Of a stretch of DNA of 64,000 nucleotides, positions 17,194-33,753 are shown piece by piece. The notes beneath the pieces are model-generated. The model made no database searches and was not told the DNA's origin. It saw nothing but the letters and a program-made list of their open reading frames with translations. Source of the DNA: Steinernema hermaphroditum (taxonomy: Eukaryota; Nematoda; Chromadorea; Rhabditida; Steinernematidae); NCBI GenBank assembly GCA_030435675.1, contig CM059623.1:10504012-10568011 (forward strand), in the 5' to 3' direction. A program made the translations under genes and the position numbers. How positions within the stretch are numbered: the stretch's first letter is position 1; every line of letters starts with the position of its first letter.

Positions 17194-18939
17194 ACAATCG
17201 TGACTGGACTTGACGATGTAGTGCAATTGTTGGCGTTTAAGTTCCCCACTTATGAGCCGCCGATTACTAAAAAAAAGCTTTGCATGGTCCCCATTTTCAA
17301 ATTTTTGATTTTATGAAAACGAGGATTCCTTTGTCACATGATTTAGCAAATGAGTATACAAAATTTCAGCTCGATCAGGGATCAGACACTTCCGAAAGTT
17401 CCTTTGCAATTTTAGCGCTTTAGTCAATCATAAAACCGTAAACATGTTCTCATTTACAAATTTCGAAAACAAATAATCTCTGATCAGGAAATAGAGTGCG
17501 TAGGCTGGCCTTTGGACACTTACCAACATTGACTAGTGCGTGCAATTCTCATGTCGAACTAGGGGAAGCGTCATTCTTTGATGAATGAGAGCGTTCGTTC
17601 TATAAGCGGGTAACATAAATAAATTTCATTTTTACATTACGTGACAAAGCAAACATTTGGAATATACGATATCTTAACAGTTTCAAAGCTATGGTCACAA
17701 AGACGTTTACGCATCATTTCTAAGATAAAACCTATAATTCCGATCCCAACATCTTTATAATTTTCAGTATGTAACACCTAATAACCTCACACCCAAACTG
17801 TGCCTAGTTTTTGAGTACGAGCTCTCCACAAACATGACAAATCAATTTATGGACGCTGTAAACAACCAAATCCCACAAACATGAGTCGCCGCAACAAAGT
17901 GTAAACAACCGAATCCCACAAACATGAGTCGCCGCAATAAAGTGTACATGTTCTCTGCGCACCAAACGCAAGGGTCGCCTTTCAAGAATATCGGCTTAAG
18001 GGAGCTTAATTCGCCGTCGAGCCTAATCCACGGAATCAACAAATCAAACTCGAAAGTGAGATCGATGACGTCGGCACTCGAACTTCCTCTCCATCTCATT
18101 GATTTCCTCTTTTTTTGCGCGCCGCGAACGCCATCCGCGCGCCCACAAGTCGCAGTATCAAATCACGTCAAATGTGAAGAACTCCCCTGGCGGCGGCGAT
18201 AAAAAGCGACACCACTGCAGGCCGCCATTAGATCGGGAGTCCATTTCCATATTTATATAAATATCCGGCCAACGGCCACTCGAGACGTCTCAAGACACGC
18301 ATAATAACAATTATCTCCTCGGGGAATAGGCGCTGTCAAAAATCGACTTTCGAGGACATCGTCGCAAGAGTCCCTTTGGCGGCGACGCGCGCGAGAGGGT
18401 ATGAATTATAGAGGAGGTGCAAAAAAGCGCGCACAGGTGGACGGAGGAAGGATGCGCGCACACGAAAGCGAGATCAAATATCGAGAGGAGAAGAAGATGC
18501 TGTTAGGGAGTGGTGACGGGGGAGGACGTCGTCGACGTTGAAAACAACGCGACTCTTGGAGCGGAAACAAGATGAATTATGAATTATTTCGCGCGGAATA
18601 GATGATGGCACATTAGAGGATGCGTGAGTGGACACCGGTCTGAGGTGAATGGTGTAATTCCATTAACCTTTTGAGAGGAGAGCACAAGGCGGAAGTGGAA
18701 GCAAACGAAGAGAAGAAAAAGAAAAAGCAAATAAGGGAATGTTTCGCGCGCAGAGGCGAGGCTCTTGAGGTGTGGGAGAACGGTGAAGTTGCGCCTTTCG
18801 AATGTCACGCAGGTGTGCGGCCGTGCTAATCTAATTTTAATATTGAACATGGTTCACTAGTGCAGAGCATAAACAACCGTGGACTTTGGATTAGAGCGTA
18901 AATGGATTTAGATAATGATTTTTGACTTCAACAGGATGG

Positions 18940-20050
18940 AGTCGCAAAACTGGACAAACTTTGAAGAAAATATGCCAACAGTGTGTTATGCAGTAGTTGT
19001 GATACGCCAAGGGACTGCAGTTCCCAACATCTTGCCAAGACGACCACCACTACCGCCCAACTGCACTCGTGCCGATAAGTCAAACTGAAGCATCGCTGAA
19101 ACCCTGAAATCTGCGCAGCTATCCGACCTGCTGTGCTTCAACGACACGCCTCGTACACGTGGGCTACCGACTCTCAGGGATACGGTGTCCGCATCGCGTT
19201 TACCACCGGTAGGATTTTAATGCCACCCGCATGGCTACTTGTCCCGTAGCAACAAAAAAGAGGCGCGAAATAGTCTTACCGTGAAATACCGCTTATAAAA
19301 TTAAAGTCATATGAATTATCAATTGGATCAAAGTGCAATTGAACCGTGATCTTGTGGGACCTTGTGGATATGCAACGACGCAACGAAGGCGATGTGATCA
19401 TACATTTTGTCAGGTTCAGACAGTTTTGCCAGAATCTGGTCACAGCAAATTAAATACGAAATCGATTACTTATTTGTAGACTGCAGACTTTGTAGACTAC
19501 CTATTCGTGGACTGCAAATCCAATCGAGCTAATCGAATTTTATTAAAGTCATATGAATTATTATAGTGCAATTGGATCTTGTACGACCTGGATATGCAAA
19601 GACGCAACGAATGCAGCGACCTGGCTAAGTTTACGGTGAAACAGTATTGCAGTAGAAAAACACAAAACTGAACTTTCAAACTTCGAAAAAAACTTTGAGG
19701 AAAATATGCTACCAGTATGTGGTGTTAGACCTGGATAAGTCCGACGCCTGAGTCTCGAAGACATGATGCCAAACAATAAGCTAAACAGAGCGAGAAGAAC
19801 ATACTCTGTGGCTATATTTGGATGCAACTTTGAGTTTCAAAAGTTATGGTAGTTAATACTAGCGAGGAGCGCCAATCGAACTGAAGGTGCAGGTGGGATG
19901 CATTTAACAAGTGTAGTTGTAGTGAAAAATCGAAAGGTGTGACCACAATTTTTTTTTCAGGTTCATATAGTAATGCCAGAATCTGGTCACAGCAAATCAA
20001 AAAAACGAAATCGATTACTTATTTGTGGACTGCAAATTTGAATCAGTAAT
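18940..20050. repeat. Degenerate tandem duplication
   Basis: Blocks recur in the same order. ttaaagtcatatgaattat occurs at 19301 and 19543. The phrase gccagaatctggtcacagca, followed by gaaatcgattacttatttgt, occurs near 19429 and 19975. An aaactttga(a/g)gaaaatatg block occurs near 18957 and 19690. The copies differ by indels and point changes, so this is an old duplication of a non-coding unit of roughly 0.5 kb. I see no exon in it. Confidence 0.7.
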
Positions 20051-22896
20051 CTGATGTCAAGGCTGGAAAAAAGGTGAAAAAAAAGGTTTTAAATGGAGCT
20101 ACAGCGATCCAGCATCTGATGGAAGCGCGATTCGTGTTAAAAACAGGCATTCAAAGAACATCTCACCCGAATCCTCATATTAAGGCACGCGGTTGCCTAG
20201 CAGCGCGTGAACCGCTCCTCCCGACACCCAATTACACTTACACATGCAAATTACGTGCAAAAATTGCGTTGACCTTGAAACATTTCGCGGCCGGCAATTA
20301 AGTGCTTCGCTCGGCACAAGCTCTAGCAGCCGCATAGAATAATAAAATGCATTTTTAGCATTCATAGAATTTATAGAAAGCGTCGCCCCTGGTCGCTGTC
20401 AGCAACTGAAGAACATTTCACGCAAAATCGATTATTAAGGGAGCGCGCCGTGCCGACCAACCTGCGCATATGAGCAAACCCGTAATTACGCGGCCATTGT
20501 TCCATCAGGTGCCCGCCGGGCCCCCGGTCGGTCCGTTTCGATACAGTCACCAACAGCTGGGCAAATAAAGCACAAAATTGATCGCTTTTGGTGATTATGG
20601 GTGGATCTGCCGGCTAAGATGATTAATTAGAGGTTAACTGTCACGGAGAAGAAACCGGTTTCGGGTGTTAAAATGGGAACCGAACGTCGCGCCGTTGTAT
20701 AAACATTCCTCCCGGTTTTTTTGCTGAATGAATATAGGTTCACGGAAGGGATGGGCGCTTGGAATTGGCATCGATTTGAGCGCGAAAGCGGTGGAGAGGG
20801 AAACGACCGGTTCGTTGACAAATCGGCGTTTTTGGTGATTAATTGTGAGAGTGAGTGCGGAACTTGGAGGAAAACTTGTCATGTGAGTGTTTTTTGGAGA
20901 GAAGAAAGTGTGAGGTGGAAGCGAAGGTTTGAAGGACGGAGGTGAATGGTTGATGACTTTTGCAGATTTTAGCGTGACGGCAAAATTCACTTTTTAAGGA
21001 AGTTTACGAGTTTATCTTTTCGTATAAAAGGCTTGCACCTTCCGAGACGTCTCATATATCGACGTTGATCAGTGACGATTCAGAGCACAAGACACAATTG
21101 TTACAATTGACAAAATCACAATTGATGTTGATCTTCCTCTGTCTTTGGCATGAGATGATATCCTAGTAGACTGATTAGCGATCCCATCGGTAAGCGGGCG
21201 TTGAAGTGGCAAGAGGCTAAATCCAGTCCAGACGCGACGATGGATCTTCAGCTGGCAGCGCAGACGTCGATGTTGTAGAGACTCTTCAGCCGCTTGGAAA
21301 GTTACGATTCCATTAGTTCGCGCTGGCATCGGAGAAGCGAAGAGACTGAATCCAGTCGGGTCCGACGTTGCAGCACAGTGGTGAGAAGCATCAGCGGAGC
21401 AACTGGCGGTGCTTCGGAGTTTCAGCAATTCTTCAGCACTCATGTGGCGGTGCGGACTATGGTCACACAAAAGTCAAAAAGGAGTCGCACAACTGGCGTC
21501 CCGAGAAATGTACATAAGTTTATGCTTTTTTTATTCTATGCTTCATAAGTCTGTGCGCATATAACCACCGTCTAGCTTGCCCTGTAAAAAGTTGCTAATG
21601 GTGCATCAGTCACCGTATTTTATTTTAGTACTGAATTTAAATTCGGATTATTTCACGGATGTCCCAAACATGTCATATTCCAGCCTCGTGAAGATCGGCT
21701 GAGGATACAATTTCACCAAATCTCTTCTCAATTAGGGTCATAATAAGAAGAGTCTCAATCAGAAGAGAAAGAAGTCTCAATTTTAAAGAAATTAGCATAT
21801 CTGTAGAACGCCGACCTGCACAACTAATCCATAGCACTATGGCTAATTTGATCGCGTACATTAAGGCCAGTTCCGCTGTAGCGTGAATGCACCTTGATGC
21901 GAGAAGAAGGCACGCTGCGGAGCACTTTTTGGTATGGAACGCAAGCCACGAAAAGTTTGAGAAATGTTCTCAGACAGCCTTTGTGTCAGTGCGTACTCGT
22001 TGGATGATTGACGATTGCATATTGAAATTTATGCCTGCACGTCTGAGATGCATTTATCAGCACTTTGGAAGTACTACACACGCGGAATTTGAATAAAATA
22101 TCTGTCAATCATCAGCAATAAGAAGCTGTGTATACTTTTCTATGGGTTACGGTATTTTCTACATTGATAAGATCAGTTGTGTTTACATTAATATAAAAGA
22201 CGCATAAGATCAATAAGAAAGACATGGATAAGACAAACAGAACGTACAAGAACACATGGAACTTAAACTGAGAAATCGGACCACTTCGCATATGTGCTCG
22301 TCTTGACGCCACATTCCGAATGACTAATCGCAAACGATTAATTAATTCCCGACACTTTTGGAAAGAAGACATCAGTCTGTGAAAATTCGTTTTACACCGA
22401 CCGCATGACGAATCTAATAGAAATTCGAACACTCTGCTTTAACAAGATATGAAACATAGCTAATCGATTCTTGATGCTTGCTTTTATGAAGCTTTTACAT
22501 GACAAAGATCCGAGGACGGGTCTCGATCTAACTTCAGGAGGCTTCGCGACCAGTGTGGGAATGTCTTCCTAGCCGAGCGTTCCAAGCATAGTAACGGGAA
22601 CAGCGACCTCCTTCTTGGGTTACTTAGTCTCTGTTCGCACACCTATGATTTGGTGCCACCTTAGCCGACGATGGTTCAGTCCGAGAGATCGAGGTGTTCC
22701 ATAGTAGTCCTGATGATGTCGAACACCTCCGAAATCGATACCGTCACAGTCCAGGAGTGTCAATCGTGATGGAAGTTGCAAAGTCGGCAGTTTCTGTGAA
22801 GATGTGACCGCTTTCCATGTTGCTTGTTCGTCACAGTCATACGGCAAACGCCGTGCATCGATAGTTAACCTGGAGTAGTTGAACACTACATCCCCT
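20051..22896. other. Stretch without recognisable gene
   Basis: Several open frames of 60-130 codons exist on both strands, but none joins through splice sites or resembles a known domain. Composition alternates between GC-rich (20.4-20.5 kb) and AT-rich. No clear repeats apart from those listed separately. Confidence 0.45.
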
Positions 22897-22985
22897 ATAT
22901 ATAAATGGAGAACCGACGGGTCCGTTGGTCTGTTTGTGTGTGTGTGTGTGTGTTTTTCCGTGAGCACGGCGGAAACACCCACACA
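22897..22985 (+). repeat. Dispersed repeat copy A with (GT)n
   Basis: The segment starting tatataaatggagaacc and running through gggtccgttggtctgtttgt, a GT microsatellite and gtgtttttccgtg matches, in opposite orientation, 57930-58030. Both copies can be read as YxWRTxGSVGLFVC followed by CFSV. The microsatellite is specific to this copy. Confidence 0.75.
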
Positions 22986-23193
22986 AAATAGGACCCCGAG
23001 GGGAACCGAACCCGACACCGCCCGCTTAAAAACAGAGAACGTTCGCAATGAGCCACACAGACAGTTGAGATGATAGCGCTGTACTTCCACCATATCTCTG
23101 GGGACGCAAGGCTTTGCGTTTCTTTACAGTTTTTGTGCCGTTTTTAGCGTATTTTTTAGCTTTGCAGTTTTTTGGACAACTTCAGTCATTTGC

Positions 23194-23703
23194 ATGAGCA
23201 CCAATCTTGCCGCCCGCAGGGCTATGGTGCCTTGCCGCCCGCAGGGATACAGTTTTTTTGGCCTCAACTTCAGCCCCATCCATGAGCACCAATCTTGCCG
23301 CCCGCAGGGCTACAGTTTTTTGGCCCCAACTTCATCCCTATCCATGAGCACCAATCTTGCCGCCCGCAGGGCTATGGTGCCTTGCCGCCCGCAGGGCTAC
23401 AGTTTTTTGGCCCCAACTTCAGCCCTATCCATGAGCGCCAATCTTGCCGCCCGCAGGGCTATGGTGCCTTGCCGCCCGCAGGGCTACAGTTTTTTGGCCC
23501 CAACTTCAGCCCTATCCATGAGCGCCAATCTTGCCGCCCGCAGGGCTATGGTGCCTTGCCGCCCGCAGGGCTACAGTTTTTTGGCCCCAACTTCAGCCCT
23601 ATCCATGAGCGCCAATCTTGCCGCCCGCAGGGCTATGGTGCCTTGCCGCCCGCAGGGCTACAGTTTTTTGGCCCCAACTTCAGCCATTTGCATGATCACC
23701 TAA
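23194..23703 (+). repeat. 87-bp minisatellite, frame-preserving
   Basis: About five full copies plus one short copy (near 23281-23342) of an 87-bp unit. Each full unit contains two copies of ttgccgcccgcagggcta and one gttttttggccccaacttcag. Because 87 is divisible by three, at least two plus-strand frames stay open for 140-170 codons. No promoter, splice site or non-repeat coding extension supports a protein. The array is bracketed by similar cttcag(t/c)catttgcatga sequences. Confidence 0.95.
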
Positions 23704-28170
<4,467 letters not shown>

Positions 28171-28337
28171 AAATAGTGATTTTTATCTGTACTTGTCGGT
28201 CGATTTAACGTATTTTATGCAAAAAGTGTCCGCTGATATTCTTTGCGACCGGTTCAAGAATATTCATATTTTATTTCAGTAAATATATATTTGGAGTTTC
28301 TTCTGTGTCTGAGTGCTGAGCGGCCGGTCGATCACAT

Positions 28338-28762
28338 ATGTCTCCCGTGAATGCTCTGATTACCAGAAGGATGGGAACACCAGGGAGGGTGTATATTCCA
28401 CCCCCAGAAGCCAAGAATCGTGCTCGGAACTCTAAACACGCGCCTCCTAGCCCCCACAAACCGTCTGATCACGGTCGATCTTTCGTTTCACATTCGCTTC
28501 CCGACTCCCAGAACGATAGGAACACCAGGAAGACGTATGTTTCACCCCAGAAGCTAAGGAAAAAAATTCTTAGCTTCTGGGGTGGCACTTACGTCTCACT
28601 GGTGTTCCTCTCATTCTAAGAGTGCTGAAAAACTCTAAATTTGCGCCACCGAGCCTCCATGGACCGTCTCATCAAGCTTCAGGAACTACTGGCATCTACG
28701 AACAACGCCATCGCTCAAACGGAGCTGCGAGAGAAACAAACCCGCTTGATCTCAGCGACTAG
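28338..28762 (+). CDS. Possible small disordered protein, unrecognised
   Basis: Best model: exons 28338-28534 and 28621-28762, an 86-bp intron (gtatgt...ctaag), 112 residues. It is supported by an internal repeat: RARNSKHAPPSPHKPSD in exon 1 is echoed by LKNSKFAPPSLHGPSH in exon 2, in the frame the splice requires. A good acceptor (tattttatttcag) lies at about 28279, only 109 bp after the kmo-1 stop. This is the spacing expected of a downstream operon gene. Weak points: a different frame in exon 2 is also open (MDRLIKLQELLASTNNAI, to 28826), an acidic frame follows near 28920-29025 (SPDDEDDDALLDDL), and the intron is a large hairpin. I do not recognise the protein. Confidence 0.35.
28510..28620. 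repeat. Long inverted repeat spanning an exon-intron boundary
   Basis: A perfect 16-bp stem (caccccagaagctaag at 28543-28558, complement at 28569-28584) is extended outward by an imperfect stem. There aggaacaccag...agacgta on the left pairs with tacgtct...ctggtgttcct on the right. The left arm contains the exon end and the candidate donor of the small gene. Confidence 0.85.
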
Positions 28763-30602
28763 AAGTTCCGGTTCTAGCATACAAGATCCGAAGAAATCGC
28801 AGATTCATCCGGCACCGGATTCCTGATCAGAAGATGGCTGCAGAGCCAAATCGTCTAGTCTCCATCTCCCTTCTGGACCTCCAGTTTGGTAACCAAATAC
28901 TATGCCACTACAGTGCGTATGGAAAGCCCCGATGACGAAGACGACGATGCACTGCTTGACGATCTCCGAGTAGAACTAGTGGCATCTGAAAATCTAGTGC
29001 ATTCTTTCATAGTACCATGTTCCTAGTTATCTCGTGGAGATCTCGTGACTGATGTTCAAATTCTGGGTATAATTAACACCATATGCCTTTCTTCAGTTGA
29101 CCTAGACCTAGCTATGTTAATAAACCGCAATTCTAATTTTGTTAAAAAAATACAAATTAGAACAAATTAAAAAATTAAAAAATCCCTCCAATTGACCTCT
29201 TGCCCCAGATGTCTCATCGCAATATTTCACTGCGGATACTGTATTCCTTCAAACTTGTCCCATTATTGAATAAAAAATCTCGCCGCTCTAATGGATAAAC
29301 GAGACGAAAACACGATGTCTAGCTTCTACTCATGCGGCAATATGCCAAAAGCAGGAAGTCAATCATGCAAAAACGAGTTCCGTAAACTAACTCCTCGAGC
29401 TCCGGCCAAAAACATCTCGTTATCAATCGGAGCGAAAGCACTTCCTGCTTCCCACTCATAGCGTCGTCACACAAATCGAATTATCCCGTTAGTTCACCAA
29501 CAATATGCATCTAATTCCTCGATAACTTGCGCATCCTCCGCATTTCAGAATTTGATGCTTTAGGCGATCCCTCCGGATTGAATTACAGCCTTGTTTACGC
29601 GACCAATCGAATCGCCAAAGGTCGAAGGTGCCCAGCAAACAAATGTTCTTGGCAATTATCGCTGTTTTTAGTACAATCGCTTGCTGACATCCCGCGCATA
29701 GCTTCTCCTTTTTATTCATTTTTGCGCACCGAACAAAGAGAATGTAGGGAGGAAGGAGGAGAGAGGAACCAGTGGACAGATGTGCAACAGCAATTTAAAA
29801 AGTGAAATAAGTTAGAGCGAATAGAATATGAACAGGATGGAGATATCTGTCCGTTTTTCAACAGATTTGTCGAGTTCCTTTGGCGCATACGATTTTCATT
29901 AATAAGCAAGATACACGATGAGAAAACGTTGGATCTAAAATGAAATCTACCGCTTATAAGGCCCTCAAAAGTGTCGTTGCGACCTGTGATTTTGTCTTTT
30001 TTCCTCGGATGCCCCAAAGATAACACTCCTTTAAGGAAAAATCGGACTCTTCGGAATCTTTTATTATGATACAATAGAAAGATCAGAAAGCGAATAGCAA
30101 GCAAGGAAGAAAGCGAACCTACGACATCTACATTTCACACGGCTCCCGACTGTTACCAGAAATACGTGAATACGTGTACTAGTAGTGCTGTGATTGAAAC
30201 TGACAGATGAGCTTTGTTAAGGGGTTTTCGATCATAACTAACATGCCGATTCCCCGACTTCATTTCTATCTTACGAAAATAGAGGTCAAATGTGAAAGAG
30301 TCACAGTTCAAGGATTGTGCCTAAGACCTCAAATTTCCAAGACCTCCACAGTAGCTCGCCGTTTTGAGTTGAGAGATTCCTCCCTTCCGAAAAAACGTAC
30401 TTTTCGGCCGGACCTGTCGTGTCCCTTTTATCAAATTCGTTAAACACCTTTTTATTCAAATCATATATTTATTCATAGATATTGACCTCGTATATACAAT
30501 TATCGAAACTCACAGCAAATCACATTTACCCTACGGAGATAAGTGTCACAGGTATCAAATAAACTTGAGCAATAAAGAACCGTATACGGACATCGAATGT
30601 CT
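28763..30602. other. Stretch between small gene and kinase 3' end
   Basis: An acidic open frame near 28920-29025 may belong to the preceding gene. Beyond it I see no supported gene. 30245-30390 is the second copy of the kmo-1 intron repeat. The last 130 bp are AT-rich 3' flank of the minus-strand kinase, with aataaa-like hexamers on that strand near 30455-30480. Confidence 0.45.
30245..30390 (+). repeat. Second copy of the kmo-1 intron repeat
   Basis: Same family and orientation as 26340-26485, about 3.9 kb downstream. It lies in non-coding DNA between the small gene and the kinase. Confidence 0.65.
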
Positions 30603-33600
30603 CTAACAGGGAACCATTCGCGTTTCGATCGTCGCCGTCACGTCGAAGACGGCCAGCGGGTTGGAGTTCGCCTCCTCCTGCTCCCACTTCATCTCCTTTC
30701 TCCGCACGGTGGCCTTGCGTGCACAGCCGATGTGTGTGGTCATGCTGACACCGTCGTCATCCTCGTCGTCCTCTTCGTCTTCTTCCTCTGTCGGCTCCTC
30801 TTCGATGATGACGGAAGAGTTGTGGCGTTTCAGAGTTCCCCCGGTGGAGGAGTACGAGGAGTACGTGCCGTCCTCATCGTCTACGGTGGAAGATGTGGAC
30901 GCGACGTCGGGAAGACTGTCGTGCACCGAGTAGTAGAGGCTCGAGCTGGCGTCGTCGATCTCGCCCTTCGGCGTTTGATAGGAGGTAGAACGGTCGGAGA
31001 CCGTTTGGTAGGCTTCCGTCGTGACCGACGTTTCGCGGCTGTGGATCTGGATCTCGGTTACGGTATCGGGACTGGTGACGTTCTCGTAGCGGGAGTCGGG
31101 ACGATTGTCCAGCTCTTCCAGTTTAAGTGGAGGCACGACGTACTGGAGGGAGACGGGCTCCAGGGTGACATCGTCTTCGTAGTCGGAAGTTTCGTTAATC
31201 ACCACATTTGTTGGTTTGTTCTGAAAATAACAAATAAGAATCGAATAAAAGAGTGTTGTTTTACTCACCTCGGTCGCGGACACATTGTTGGCAACGCTGA
31301 CAGGCTCGCTGGACACCTTCCTGTAGCCTCCAGTCTTTTCATCTTCATTGTCAGACTGTCCAACGAACGATCCCCCTCGGCGTCTCTGCGTTCTCTTAAC
31401 CGACCGTCTTCTGATGACTGCATGGAAATCGCCATTGTAGCTCTCCACCGGCTCGGCGAAGAACTTGTGCTGACGGATCTCATGCAGAGTGGCGCGTCCC
31501 TCGGGCGCAACACAAAGACATCTTCTGATCAGGTGTTCGCAATCTAAAAGCGTGGGCACTTAAGATACGTCATTCGATAGCGGCTACCTTTTGACACATA
31601 AGCCGGGAACTTGAGTCGACCGAGGCAGATTTGGATTTCGTTTCGGAAGGGCAGGTATCCCGTTACCATGATGTAGAGGAGGACGCCCAGCGACCAGCAG
31701 GTGGCCTCGAGAGGCAAGTAGACGAGCTTCTTGAACCACTCGGGCGGGCAGTACGACCTGGTGCCTTGGAATTCTTTTTTGCATGCTTGTGTCAGGAATG
31801 CAGCCGCGCCGAAATCGACCAGTTTGCAAACACCCGTATCCATGTCGACAATTACGTTTTCGTCCTGAAATGGCGCATAGCAGCTCCAGGAAGCACCGTA
31901 ATTTTCAGCTCTCTTCTTTGAAACCATGTGTTTATCGGGCAATTTTCTTGTTTTTGTTCTCTCCGAAATCATTTTTCGCGATTTCTTAAGAATGTAGCCG
32001 CATTTTCCACACGACCAACTTTCATCAAAAACAACGATTACCTTGATATCTCTGTGAATGAGTGAATGATCGGCGTACATGGCGAAAACGGTGTCCACCA
32101 CCTGCTTGAAAATGCCTCTGGCCGTCACTTCATCGAGTCGGCCGAACTTGGACACAACGTCGAAAAGGTCCATGCAGTTCGACGGCCGTTCCATGACAAT
32201 CATAAAGCCCTTGGAACTGAAAAGAGATGATGGATGGCCGGGTCGCTCTGTGTTGTTTTACCTCGCGAACCAGTCGATCAGCTGGACGACGCCGGGAATC
32301 TCGCGGCAGAGTTCCAAGTGACAAATCTCGGTCGGAATGAGTTGTTTACTCGTCTGAAACGTTGTGATGTTAAACCCATGTGTACGTACTTTCCCCTTAA
32401 CATGTGCATGGAGAACTTCCACTCAGAAAACAAGACAAGAATGCGCTTGACAGAGACGCAAAAACGGAAGGGCATGTTAAAAATAGGCAATTTTGCTGTG
32501 TACAAGAGGTCAGTTATCTACATCACCGGGGGTCTAGATAGGCACAGACTACAATGAACTAAATTGATTATTCACTGGGTGTCTCCCGAGGAAAACAACC
32601 GAAGTAGACAGATAAAAATAAATGCCATTTAGTGTTTGCATGCTTGATTAATGGACTCCGAGGCACCATACGTGCAGAGAATAAGATAGGAACCAACATT
32701 TCGCTGTCTGTCTGGTGTCTCGGATCACGTATTTAGAGATTGCCTGGCTGTCCCCTGTTGATCCGTTCACTTACCATAGTCCACTCACGAACATGCTTGT
32801 GTTCCACAAACTTCACTGCCACTGGCCGGCTATCTTCGACACGAATCGCATCGTAGACGATGCCGAATCCACCGCGTCCGATCTCATCGCAGATACGGAA
32901 ATCTCGTTTGAACTGTTTTTGACTGTGTGCTGAAAATAGAAGATGAATCGTTGTGCACGTACGCAAGCGCCTATTATGGGGGGATTAGTCACGTCAACCC
33001 CGAACAGGTCATTGTGAGGTATGAATTGATGTGGAGATTAGCCTAACTGGAAGTTCAGGAAGGAACTCGTTTCTCTGTACTGTCGACCTCAAAGTGGAAA
33101 GTACGAGCGGCCGCACAGTGACAGTAATCTGGATTATTCACCGATTACAAGGTAGTGAAATCAGCGTTAATGAGAGATATATGCGTGGTTGTCACCCACA
33201 AAGGGAACAAAAATTCTGGCGTAAAATTACATTCCTCGTTTTTCTACTCCGTCAGCTGATTTTCGGGCGAAAAGAAAGGATTTTTCTCGAGAATCGTGCG
33301 AGAAGCCTACAAATTGAAAATTGGATTTTCGAAAAACGAGCTCCTTCAGCTCAAATTGAGAATTGAATCTCCCACTTTTCAAAACATTTCCCAGTTCCCC
33401 CTCCTCGACCCGTTCGCATCCCGCCAATCAGGTTATCCCGTCTCTTGCACACCAAAAGACATCTACGAATTTGAGGAAATTTTCAGCAATTATGAGAGAT
33501 CTCTGCAATTCGGACCGTTGAAGGACCTTGTTTTTTTCGGTCAAACACGAGAAAACGGGATTTTTGAATTTCAGAACAATTAAACGGCACTTGCCCGACC

Positions 33601-33753
33601 CTCAAGACGCGGTTCTCTGAATTTGACAACAGTTGTCGGGCACTGTTCGAGGTCGCAAAGTTTACAACTTGGGAAGAACTCACACTTGTGCTGGAGGAAG
33701 GCGACGTTGTAGGTGAAGCACACCGTTAAATCTTGGATTTTCTTCTTGATCAT
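30603..33753 (-). CDS. prk-1/prk-2-like: PIM-related serine/threonine protein kinase
   Basis: Seven exons: 33753-33684, 32929-32775, 32353-32262, 32216-32042, 31864-31588, 31543-31269 and 31220-30603. Lengths sum to 1,662 nt (553 residues). Kinase landmarks: glycine loop GRGGFG (41-46), lysine in AVKF (K63), hinge MERP with the PIM-type proline, catalytic HRDIKDEN (160-167), DFG (181-183), CPPEW (203-206) and TCWSLGVLLY. The hinge proline and WSLG without the usual preceding Asp mark the PIM family (C. elegans prk-1 and prk-2), kinases thought to be constitutively active. A C-terminal tail of roughly 270 residues, Ser/Thr-rich with an acidic run (EEEDEEDDEDDDG), is not part of the catalytic domain. 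An acceptor (cctttcag) lies one base before the ATG, so trans-splicing or a further 5' exon is possible. Confidence 0.94.

Larger units (their letters stand above)
15114..18939. other. Gene-poor stretch with foldback repeats
   Basis: No supported exons on either strand. It contains a MITE-like foldback (16712-16862) and a paired mariner-terminus palindrome (17158-17193). Base composition swings from AT-rich (15.8-17.8 kb) to GC-rich purine-biased DNA (18.1-18.5 kb). The first few hundred bases are upstream flank of the 197-residue protein gene. Confidence 0.5.

Noticed and set aside
22939..22962. GT microsatellite as a regulatory element
   Set aside because: Simple repeat within a dispersed repeat copy; nothing nearby links it to a gene.
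23194..23703. 169-codon repetitive protein
   Set aside because: Produced by the 87-bp minisatellite, with a second frame equally open; no unique sequence or splice sites.
30597..31547. 316-codon plus-strand frame with many valines and arginines
   Set aside because: It is the exact antisense of the kinase C-terminal exons and covers an intron; the Val/Arg richness is a shadow of codons on the other strand.
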